The translations under genes and the position numbers were made by a program. This document shows, piece by piece, positions 1-7,442 of a stretch of 63,046 nt of DNA. This DNA comes from Candidatus Bathyarchaeota archaeon B24 (lineage in GTDB: Archaea > Thermoproteota > CALKCG01 > B24): the NCBI GenBank assembly GCA_001593865.1, contig LUCB01000008.1, positions 1 through 63,046 on the forward strand. Direction: 5' to 3'. The notes under the pieces were generated by a model. It made no database searches. It had not been told where the DNA came from and saw only the letters and a list, made by a program, of their open reading frames with translations. Within the stretch, counting starts at the first letter, position 1. Each line of letters begins with the position of its first letter.

Positions 1-2
1 AG

Positions 3-1064
3 ACGCATATATTCACGAAGAGAATTTATGGGGAACATAAGTGGTCATCCATATGGTTTCATGGCATAAGGACCTCGTCGCTCCTAGAATATTTTAAAAC
101 GGCCAAAAAGCTTATAGAAGACCTTCCGATTCAAGGATTTTTCAGGGCTCCAAATCACATACTCTCAGATATCCTTTACGCACATTTTGCTTATCCTGAG
201 GGGTTCGCGGCGGCTACGGTATCTGTTATAGCGAACATACCCTTGGTTATAGCTGTCCATGGATATGACGTTTACACAGAACCCGATTTAGGATACGGTA
301 TAAGAAGGTATAAAGGATATGACGTAGCTGTCAGATGGGCCTTAGATAAGGCGAACGCGGTGGTCGCTCCTAGCCTACATCTATATAGGGTGGTGTCTGA
401 GGATATTTTAAAGTCAAGCCTGAAGCTATATCTGGTTTCTAACGGGGTAGATGTGAAGAGGTTTCATCCTGAGGTCTCAGGCTCACGTGTCAAGAGAAGG
501 TGGAGGTTAGAAGGTAAGAAAGTAGTATTTGCCTTAAAAGGGCATACTAGATGGTGTGGGTTTGGATATCTCATAGCCGCGGCGGCACATGTCTACGGAG
601 TTAGAAAGGACGTAGTTTTCATCATCGGCGGTGATGGTGAATTAAGACCATTTTATGAGACCCTTGCCGCTAAGCTGGGAATCAGGCGTAGAATTATCTT
701 TCCAGGATGGATATCCAGGGTCGAGGTGCCAAGCTACTACGCTGCATGCGATGTATTCGTAGCTCCGTCTCTAGTCGAGGGGTTTGGACTCACGGTCACA
801 GAGGCCATGGCGATGGGTAAGCCGGTCGTAGCTTCAGATGTGGGTGGGCTTAGGGAGCAGATTACAGACAGGGTAAACGGGTTTCTCGTCCCGCCTAAAA
901 GTGTCAGGGTTTTAGCAGACAGAATACTCTATCTTCTAGATAACCCGGATGAAGCTAGAAGAATGGGCTTGAGAGGTAGAAAAATCGTAGAGAAGATGTT
1001 CAACTTAGACGATAGGGTCGAGCGGCTTCTTCAGATATTCCGGAGATTAGCTAAGTCTAGCTAG
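3..1064 (+). CDS. GT4-family glycosyltransferase, 5'-partial
   Basis: The reading frame is open from the left edge of the window, so the N-terminus is missing; the TTG at 243 is internal. Residues encoded at 165-285 (HFAYPEG, then HGYDVY) match the acceptor-domain end of GT4 enzymes. The C-terminal half has the nucleotide-sugar site EGFGLTVTEAMAMGKPVVAS (EX7E-type). It should transfer a sugar from an activated donor during cell-surface glycan or lipid-linked sugar synthesis. Oddity: where GT4 enzymes usually carry a GR...KG loop that binds the donor pyrophosphate, this protein reads LKGHTRWCG, so the lysine is replaced by cysteine. A second GT4 gene lies 0.9 kb downstream on the other strand. 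Donor and acceptor cannot be told from sequence. Confidence 0.85.
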   Translation, partial: THIFTKRIYGEHKWSSIWFHGIRTSSLLEYFKTAKKLIEDLPIQGFFRAPNHILSDILYAHFAYPEGFAAATVSVIANIPLVIAVHGYDVYTEPDLGYGIRRYKGYDVAVRWALDKANAVVAPSLHLYRVVSEDILKSSLKLYLVSNGVDVKRFHPEVSGSRVKRRWRLEGKKVVFALKGHTRWCGFGYLIAAAAHVYGVRKDVVFIIGGDGELRPFYETLAAKLGIRRRIIFPGWISRVEVPSYYAACDVFVAPSLVEGFGLTVTEAMAMGKPVVASDVGGLREQITDRVNGFLVPPKSVRVLADRILYLLDNPDEARRMGLRGRKIVEKMFNLDDRVERLLQIFRRLAKSS

Positions 1065-1257
1065 ATACCGACGTTTACGGCTTTAAAATCTCATTTCTTC
1101 AAAGTTTATAAGAGAATACCGCGGTATCGATCTACGGTGCGGCTTACTGGTTAAAAGCCGTAAGGCTAAGACTTCGAGAAGGAAGAAAAGGAGAATTCGG
1201 CTAGGAAAGTTTTTAGCTTATGCATATCTAGCGTTCGTCCTAGTTCTGGTAGGATCA

Positions 1258-2001
1258 TTGGCCTATGGAATAGTCGCCCCGCATATCAGGAGGTTGTTTA
1301 AAACCCACCAGGGTGCAACGGCGAACCCTGTGACCGTCAGAGACGATGGGATCGTGATAGTGGACCAGTTTTACAGTAAAGACCCGTCGTTTACAGATGA
1401 GCTAAAGAGATTTCTAGAATCGTTAAATTATAAAGTTCAGGTGTTTAAGGACGATGAGGTAACCGTGGATTTTTACAAGACCCTTCCAAGCCTCGGCGCT
1501 GGTCTCTATATTCTGCGGGTTCACGCCGGAGTTTTAAACACGAGTAAGGAAACCTATCTCTTCACGTCTGAAGAGTACAATCAGATGGACCATTGGGTTG
1601 AACAGCTTACCGGCCAGGTTGCTAAGGGGATGGTTAATCCCTTAGGCGGGGAGAAACCGGTGTTCGCGGTCGGACCGGCTTTTGTGGAGATGAGTATGGA
1701 GGATGATTTCAGAGGAGCCACTATAATTTTGAGTAGTTGTTTAGGGTTGTACGATACAAGGCTTGCAGAGGCGTTTATTAAAAAAGGTGCCAAAGTTTTC
1801 ATAAGCTGGGATGAGAAGGTTAGCTTAAGTCACACAGATAAGGCTGTATATGAACTCGTGAAGATTCTCCTGGTGGATGAGGCTACGGTAAACGAGGCTG
1901 TCTCGAAGGTTATGGAGGATGTAGGGGTAGACCCAGAGTATGGTGCTGTACTTAAGATCTACCCGGATGATATGGGGGATGTTAAGCTAATTGGTGGCTA
2001 A
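1258..2001 (+). CDS. Membrane-anchored caspase/CHAT-like putative cysteine peptidase
   Basis: No family is recognised with certainty. The layout resembles caspase-fold (CHAT/C25-like) peptidases: a beta strand ending in LRVHAG (candidate catalytic His89), then GATIILSSCLG (candidate nucleophile Cys161), then LAEAFIKKGAKVFISW, which matches the 'afl..GA..vi..W' segment after the CHAT cysteine. The listed TTG start probably cuts off the true N-terminus. The frame stays open upstream from 1087 and encodes a basic stretch followed by a hydrophobic anchor (LGKFLAYAYLAFVLVLVG) that runs into it, but no ATG/GTG/TTG precedes that anchor. Only CTG (1147) is available, or the GTG at 1137, which is out of frame by one base. 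A TATA-like box lies near 1103-1108. It sits between two glycosyltransferases and its 3' end overlaps the convergent one by 15 nt. Confidence 0.6.
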   Translation: MAYGIVAPHIRRLFKTHQGATANPVTVRDDGIVIVDQFYSKDPSFTDELKRFLESLNYKVQVFKDDEVTVDFYKTLPSLGAGLYILRVHAGVLNTSKETYLFTSEEYNQMDHWVEQLTGQVAKGMVNPLGGEKPVFAVGPAFVEMSMEDDFRGATIILSSCLGLYDTRLAEAFIKKGAKVFISWDEKVSLSHTDKAVYELVKILLVDEATVNEAVSKVMEDVGVDPEYGAVLKIYPDDMGDVKLIGG

Positions 2002-3141
2002 GAGTTTATGGAACACCGTGAGATAACGTTCAGCAACCTGATCCCAGTTTAAAAGCGAAACTTTACACCGTTTTCGCTTATCCATACCCTTTACGACCGT
2101 AAACGCCTTGAAAAGAGCGGCTGTTATATGCTCAGATGCGAATCCTCTGATGTAGGTTTTACAAGGGTAATTTTCTAGAAACTCAGGTATCCCTCCTACA
2201 GGTGTTGCCACGATGTGGATGCCTGACGCCATCGCCTCAAGGAGAGACAACGGAAGGGCTTCCCATCTAGACGGGAGTAGCAAAATGTCGGAGGCTACAT
2301 AATAGAACGGGAGTAAGCGGTGCGGCTTCCAACCCTCAACCCTAACACATCCAGAAGAGCTAAGTCGGCTTAAGAGCTTTTCCAGAGAGCCACGTCCGAC
2401 GAATAGAAAGAAAACATCTCCCCTGCATTCTGCGATCTCCTTCACAGAGCGCGCTACCTCGGTTAAACCTTTAACAGGCTCAAACCTCCCGACGAATAAC
2501 ACTATTATTTTGTCCATGGGTAGACCTAATTTAGCTCTGAACTCATACTCATTCCCGACAAGCCGTCTATATACCTGCAAATCAACCCCGCTGGGGATAA
2601 CCACGCAAGAGTCAGGGTTAGCCCCATACCTTTGAGCGTATTTAACCATCGAATTTGTCAAGCCTACGACTAGGTCCGCGTTTTTAAAGACCCTTGAGGC
2701 CAGAACTTTATTGAAAACCTCTTCTAAAGCCGTGATTCCGTAAGGCTTCGACGGGTCTAAAGCATATAGTCCATGCATAGTTAACACAGTCGGTAACATC
2801 CTACGCTTAGCCTCCAGTAGAGAAACCCAAGTAGAGGGGTAATGATGCCCATGAAGATGGACGATATGCGGGTTAAAATCATCCATTACCGCACCGAATG
2901 CTGAGAAGTTGAACGGTATTCTAAAACTTTTAAGTGAGCCGTAAGGAAAGCTTGGTGGATGAAAGCATAAGACACCTGAGGTGTTACGCATACGAGGCAA
3001 CCGCTTAACCCTACAGGTAACGGTCAGGACTTCTACTTTTTTAGATAAAGCCTGGTTAAGCTTCCACACGTATATCGAGATTCCACCAGGATCAGGTGGG
3101 TAAAATGGAGTTACAGAGAGGACCCTCATACCATAGACCAC
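1987..3141 (-). CDS. GT4-family glycosyltransferase
   Basis: A complete two-domain GT-B enzyme of 384 residues. The N-terminal domain opens with MRVLSVTPFYPPDPGGIS, the glycine-rich acceptor-domain loop. The C-terminal domain has the canonical pyrophosphate loop VGRFEPVKG and the donor motif EALPLSLLEAMASG with a following GGIPE. Translation may begin at GTG 3141 or, more likely, at ATG 3129, since a TTTTTAAA box at about 3157-3164 would place the transcript start close to either codon. It transfers a sugar onto an unknown surface glycan or lipid acceptor in the cytoplasm. It faces the caspase-like gene and the partial GT4 gene, which suggests a small glycosylation cluster. Confidence 0.88.
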   Translation of the reverse strand: MVYGMRVLSVTPFYPPDPGGISIYVWKLNQALSKKVEVLTVTCRVKRLPRMRNTSGVLCFHPPSFPYGSLKSFRIPFNFSAFGAVMDDFNPHIVHLHGHHYPSTWVSLLEAKRRMLPTVLTMHGLYALDPSKPYGITALEEVFNKVLASRVFKNADLVVGLTNSMVKYAQRYGANPDSCVVIPSGVDLQVYRRLVGNEYEFRAKLGLPMDKIIVLFVGRFEPVKGLTEVARSVKEIAECRGDVFFLFVGRGSLEKLLSRLSSSGCVRVEGWKPHRLLPFYYVASDILLLPSRWEALPLSLLEAMASGIHIVATPVGGIPEFLENYPCKTYIRGFASEHITAALFKAFTVVKGMDKRKRCKVSLLNWDQVAERYLTVFHKLLATN

Positions 3142-3334
3142 TTAACCTTCACAGCCTTTAAAAATTCTTAGACCTTCTAGTCTAGGCAACCGCATATGGA
3201 TAAATTGATACAATGAAGAATATTTCATATTTTAAACAAAACCTTAGTAAATATAGATTATATCTACTTAAGGTTAATAATGCTAAAATAGAACCTCTAA
3301 AGCTATTTACTGCTGAAGTTTTTTGATAGGCATA

Positions 3335-3625
3335 AACCATGTTTTCGGCTTTGTAGACACCCTGAGCATCCTACTAGAGCGGAGAGAAAGGAGGAGGGCG
3401 AACTAATTATAATGGGTTGTGGTCATATCGCTGGTTTTCCCGTTCAGTACCCTGAGCCCACAAGCTCTCTTACTTATAGCTGCACCTTCCCGCTAATCGT
3501 AGCCGAGGGGTTATGGAGGTGCTTGCATCTATGTCGGAAAATTCGATACCAAACTATCCACATGGCTTCTGTTGCTCTTCCTATAGTCAAGCCTATCGTG
3601 TGCGTTTAGAATTCTCTTCAACTTG
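3335..3625 (+). pseudogene. Decayed 3' end of a GT-C-like membrane-protein gene
   Basis: This stretch aligns throughout to the last ~100 codons of the intact membrane-protein gene that ends at 9281. Examples are ctgagcatcctacta here against ctaagcatcctacta at 9016, gttttccc..ttcag against 9086, the segment encoding IVAEGL here against LIAEGL there, and gtttagaattctct, identical in both. Stop codons and indels interrupt the frame. A 65-codon open frame survives (3412-3609), but its relation to the paralogue shows it is a fossil, not a gene. The homology continues downstream through 3626-3730 into the start of the VWA gene. Confidence 0.75.
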
Positions 3626-3692
3626 ATATAAGTTGTAGATACTTAAAAGCTTATATACGAAGCTCGCTTAAACTTTCTAAAGGCTAGATATC

Positions 3693-4592
3693 ATGTCTTT
3701 AACAAGAAGAAAAAAGTTTACGATCGCTTTGGCTTTCCTAATGATCATCACAGCCATAACATTAAACATCTCCAAACCGGGTACGGCAAACAGTACGGTG
3801 AAGATACAGCTATGCATGGTCCTAGACGGCTCAGGAAGCATATCATCCGATGACTGGCAAACGATAGTTGAGGGGGTAGCCGACGCGATAAGAAACAACC
3901 TCCCACACGACGGCTCGGTCGAGCTAACCATAGTTCAATTCGGCTACGCTGATCCGACCTATGCTAAAGTTGAGGTCGGGCCCATAGTTATAACAGATGC
4001 AAACTATGAAGATGTAGCCCTCCAAGTCGAAAGCATTTCGCAGTCAGGAGATATGACGCCCATGGCACATGGTCTATACTTAGGCTGGAAGACCATTAAG
4101 GAGTCTAATAATTTCACGGTCGCAGAGAGGCAGGTCATAAACTTGGCAACCGACGGTGTGCCTAACGTGCGGAACTTTAATGCGACCGACGACCTAGACG
4201 GCGATGGTGATGTAAATGAATACGATGATGTGATAGCTGTCGTACAGAACGCGGTGGCTGAGGGGCTTGACGAGCTTGATATGGAGGGTATCAACATAGG
4301 CTCTGATGCTGTCAACTGGTTTAGGGACTATGTCTTGTATCCTCAGCCTGGTCATGTGGCTCCGCCTTTCATACCTGGCTGGATCATGGTGGTTGCAGAC
4401 GCTCAGGAGTTCGCAGATACTGTGGGTGAGAAGTTTGAGGTTGTCATCGAAGGACCACCTGAGAAGCCCGTGGGTGGGGCGGTGTTTCCGATAAACGTTT
4501 TCGCGGTCGCCGCTCCTTGGATGTTAGCGGCTTTGGCGGCCATCGTCATGGCTGTATGGATTTTAATGAAACGAGGATACATCTGGTCTTAG
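3693..4592 (+). CDS. Surface VWA-domain protein with C-terminal membrane anchor
   Basis: A 299-residue protein with a basic start and hydrophobic signal/anchor (about residues 9-25), a von Willebrand A domain, and a C-terminal transmembrane helix (about 268-292) ending in the short basic tail KRGYIWS. The MIDAS metal site begins VLDGSGSISSDDW (Asp45, Ser47, Ser49), with later MIDAS segments GDMTPMAHG and ATDGVPN. Residues near 160-172 (DLDGDGDVNEYD) form a calcium-loop motif like those of dockerin or EF-hand proteins, inserted inside the VWA fold. It probably binds a partner protein outside the membrane in a metal-dependent way. ATG 3693 was chosen because a basic N-terminus precedes the hydrophobic core. 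Remnants of the start and end of a second copy survive at 9.35-9.51 kb. Confidence 0.85.
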   Translation: MSLTRRKKFTIALAFLMIITAITLNISKPGTANSTVKIQLCMVLDGSGSISSDDWQTIVEGVADAIRNNLPHDGSVELTIVQFGYADPTYAKVEVGPIVITDANYEDVALQVESISQSGDMTPMAHGLYLGWKTIKESNNFTVAERQVINLATDGVPNVRNFNATDDLDGDGDVNEYDDVIAVVQNAVAEGLDELDMEGINIGSDAVNWFRDYVLYPQPGHVAPPFIPGWIMVVADAQEFADTVGEKFEVVIEGPPEKPVGGAVFPINVFAVAAPWMLAALAAIVMAVWILMKRGYIWS

Positions 4593-4745
4593 CCCTCCTC
4601 TGTTCTCTCCATTTTTTCAACCTTCTTGTTGGCCAGATTTAAAGCCATTATCACGTCGTTGTTCATCGTATACATCTAAGCTTGTCTGAAGCCTGCGTAA
4701 GGCTTTCAAGACATCTTCATCAGCCGAGCATCGAAAACGTGAAGA
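4565..4745 (+). repeat. Downstream flank duplicated at 9462-9640
   Basis: The VWA gene's last codons and its 3' flank match 9462-9640 at high identity over about 170 nt. For example aggctttcaagacat and ttcatcgtata are shared in the same order and spacing. The rest of the gap to 5004 (4746-5004) holds no gene that I can support. An AT-rich stretch at 4948-4970 (atttatgtaaaaattttaaaa) probably contains the promoter of the next gene. Confidence 0.75.
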
Positions 4746-5004
4746 TCAGAGATGGGGAGAATACAGGCTATCAAAGGCCTAAGGAGTAGGTTGCTTAAGA
4801 AGTAGAAATAGGGTGAGAGACCTATGCCATAAGGTTTCAAAGGCGATAGTTGATACGGTCGAGGAACTGTAGCCTAGTGTGAATTGCATGTTTCATGACT
4901 AACCCTAGTAGGTTCACATAGTTAAGAACGTATGCGAGAGAGCAGAATTTATGTAAAAATTTTAAAAGGTGTTAAGCTAGTTTTAACTGGATGCGTGTAA
5001 ATTC

Positions 5005-6192
5005 TTGAACCAGGAAGCGTGTGAGGAGAAGGTTAAGAGGCTTATTTCGGCTCTTAGAAGTCTTTACGACCGTATCGGCGAGAAGAGCAAGCGTATCGAG
5101 CTTCCCATACCTCAGCTTAGGGGATCCGTAGACATATCGATAGAGAGACTAAAGGCTGCTGTCGTTGGGCTTGAAGAGGAGATTAGAAAACTAGACCCAA
5201 AGGGGAGGACACTTCTATGTAACTGGATAGATATGACGTCGATCTTAGAGCTTTCCGAGGGATTACTCGCAGCCGAATGGAGTGAAAAAACCCATTCCCT
5301 AAGCGGCCTCACCCAGGCATTTAAGAGCATTACCAAGCTAGCAGATCAGATGACCTCATACGGCTCAGCCCTCTGCTGCATCCCCGGGTTGTCGATTATC
5401 GGTGCTTTTTTCCAGGTAATTGGCGACGGCACAAGTACCGTATGCGGTTTATTGGGAGATACGCTGGCTGAGAGAGAGCTGGATGAGCAGCTGGATGATA
5501 AGCTGAAGAAGCTGAAGAATCAGCTGGAAGTTAAGATAGACAAGGGTAACAGGGAGGTTAAGGACGACCTGTTTAAGGGTTGGAAGTACCTTGAGGCTAA
5601 CATGGCTAACCTAGACGCGAGGATCGTTAAGGTCAAGAAGCAGCTCGAGGAGGCTATCGTGGAGCTTGAGGACGAACTTTATAAGATTAAACACCAGTTC
5701 GAGGCGAAGATCGACGGACTCGATAAGAGGAACGAGGAGAGAATTAGGGCTCTTAAGGATCAGCTTGAGACGAAGATCGACGGACTAAAGAAACAACTTG
5801 AAGAAGAACTGAGCGAACTCGAGGATAAATTAAGTGCCGAGTTTAATAGTTTGAAGAGGCTGTTGGACGATTTGACGAGAAAGTTCACGGGTTTGGAGAA
5901 AGAGGTCGACGGACTAAAGAAGCAGTTAGATGATGTCAAAAACGAGTTGGGTAGAACCGAGACTAGGCTTATGACAGCCATGGATGCTTTAGAGCGGCGT
6001 CTCAGAACGGACATAAGCGCTGTTTCATCGAGTTTAAAGGGGCTTTCAGATAGATTGGACGCCGACCTTATGGATATACGGAAGAGAATGGAGTCTCTGA
6101 AAGAGAGGATTGAAACCCTTGAGAAGCTCTGCGAGGAGCTGAAGAAGATTCTCGAGGAGACGTCTTCAGAAGTCTCAGGCTCGGGAGGGTAA
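5005..6192 (+). CDS. Long coiled-coil protein with a central hydrophobic segment
   Basis: I do not recognise a family for this protein (395 residues). Residues 1-110 are helical and charged. Residues ~118-155 (centred on CCIPGLSIIGAFFQVIGDG) are hydrophobic enough to insert in or bind a membrane. Residues ~160-385 are an almost uninterrupted coiled coil with repeated units of the type LKKQLEEEL and LKDQLETKIDGL. Such proteins act as tethers, scaffolds or filaments. The start is TTG 5005; the frame has no ATG near the homology-free N-terminus, so it is uncertain. The next coiled-coil gene begins 3 nt after the stop, so the two are surely co-transcribed. Confidence 0.75.
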   Translation: MNQEACEEKVKRLISALRSLYDRIGEKSKRIELPIPQLRGSVDISIERLKAAVVGLEEEIRKLDPKGRTLLCNWIDMTSILELSEGLLAAEWSEKTHSLSGLTQAFKSITKLADQMTSYGSALCCIPGLSIIGAFFQVIGDGTSTVCGLLGDTLAERELDEQLDDKLKKLKNQLEVKIDKGNREVKDDLFKGWKYLEANMANLDARIVKVKKQLEEAIVELEDELYKIKHQFEAKIDGLDKRNEERIRALKDQLETKIDGLKKQLEEELSELEDKLSAEFNSLKRLLDDLTRKFTGLEKEVDGLKKQLDDVKNELGRTETRLMTAMDALERRLRTDISAVSSSLKGLSDRLDADLMDIRKRMESLKERIETLEKLCEELKKILEETSSEVSGSGG

Positions 6193-6195
6193 AGC

Positions 6196-7335
6196 ATGGT
6201 TATGAGACACGCGGGAAAGGTCGTTAAGGGGGACAAGTCTTCCTACGATAAGAAGATTAAGGAGCTCAACTGGAGGATAGAACAGACGAGGAGGGATGCT
6301 GTCACCGGTATAATAGGGGCTAAAACCTACGAGGAAGCGATAACAGCTAAAGAAAAATTCAGACGAACACTGGATGGGATCTGCGATGATATCAAAAACG
6401 CCAGGAAGGGTTATAAGGGGATACGTCCGGGATTCGTAACAGAGGTCGTAGAGAAAGCAGAGGAAAAACCCATAGCGGAGCGTAAACCTCCTAGAGGGGC
6501 TAAAGCACCAACCCCTGGTAGGCAACTTCTCTACACAGTCGGGCTTCTAGGCATACTACTGGCGAGCGTAGGAGTTAACGTTTATCAAGCCTTCACCATA
6601 GCAGGTCTCCAGGGGGAACTGAAGGATAAGACGGCGATCATAAGCGAGTTAACCTCTCTGGCTGAGAAACAAAACCATACGATAAATCTGTTATCTAAAA
6701 ACCTCACAGAGGCAAATGGTAGGATCATGAGACTCGAGAAGGAGCTTGCAGAAGCCTATTCTACGATATCGTCTCTAGGGAAGGAGCTCTCAGAGACCCA
6801 AGCCTTAACATCGGTTCTAATCGATAAGCTGGAGGCGGCGAACGAGACGATATCGATGCTTCAGGCGGAGCTTGACGAGGCACATTCTAGAAACCTCATG
6901 CTCGAGAAAGAGTTGAACGAAACGTACGAGGAGATGAAACTTCTTAGAGGGAGGATAGGCGAGCTGAACGAGACCATAGAATCGCTATACGCAACCTTCA
7001 ACTACAACCTTACGGCTAAGCCCAGCAGGCTTACGGCGTACCCCGACAGCTACACGTCGACGACGATAACGGTCGAATGGCTCGGGGGACCCAGCCAACA
7101 GGTGAACTTGACACTCGAGTGGGAGGATGGGAACATCACGGTGGAGGTCACACCTATATCAGGAACCCCGGCGCCGGAGCAGCCGTTAACCGCCATCCTG
7201 ACGGCCTACGTCGAACCCCAGGCGGCTTTGAAGACGTACTACATAACCGTCGTAGCGACCTCCCAGTACGGTTTAGAGAAGACCATAACCATAAGTATCG
7301 TAGTTCAAGAACGCGAACTACCGCCGATAGGGTAA
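6196..7335 (+). CDS. Single-pass coiled-coil protein with extracytoplasmic Ig-like C-terminus
   Basis: Not assigned to a named family. The order is: a cytoplasmic helical region (~1-105), a transmembrane helix around 112-134 (LLYTVGLLGILLASVGVN), a coiled coil (~140-265) rich in Asn-X-Thr/Ser sequons (for example NHT, NLT, NET), and a beta-rich domain from ~270 to the end that looks like an Ig/CARDB-type fold (LTAYPDSYTSTTITVEW ... YYITVVATSQYG). The sequons and topology place the C-terminus outside the cell. ATG 6196 follows the previous stop by 3 nt; a second ATG two codons later is also possible. Partner of the preceding coiled-coil protein by operon structure. Confidence 0.78.
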   Translation: MVMRHAGKVVKGDKSSYDKKIKELNWRIEQTRRDAVTGIIGAKTYEEAITAKEKFRRTLDGICDDIKNARKGYKGIRPGFVTEVVEKAEEKPIAERKPPRGAKAPTPGRQLLYTVGLLGILLASVGVNVYQAFTIAGLQGELKDKTAIISELTSLAEKQNHTINLLSKNLTEANGRIMRLEKELAEAYSTISSLGKELSETQALTSVLIDKLEAANETISMLQAELDEAHSRNLMLEKELNETYEEMKLLRGRIGELNETIESLYATFNYNLTAKPSRLTAYPDSYTSTTITVEWLGGPSQQVNLTLEWEDGNITVEVTPISGTPAPEQPLTAILTAYVEPQAALKTYYITVVATSQYGLEKTITISIVVQERELPPIG

Positions 7336-7442
7336 AAACGCGTAGAGCGCTGTCAGTTGAGGAAGATCAACACCCCAGTCAAACCTATTAATCATGGGAG
7401 AGGCATTAACCCTATGGTATAATAGGCTAGCCGGTGTCCGGT

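Noticed and set aside
3412-3609. 65-residue open frame as a separate gene
   Set aside because: It is homologous to the 3' end of the membrane-protein gene at 7443-9281 and lies inside a decayed copy of it.
7077-7391. 104-codon plus-strand frame inside the second coiled-coil gene
   Set aside because: It is an antiphase shadow of the Ig-like domain with no independent features.
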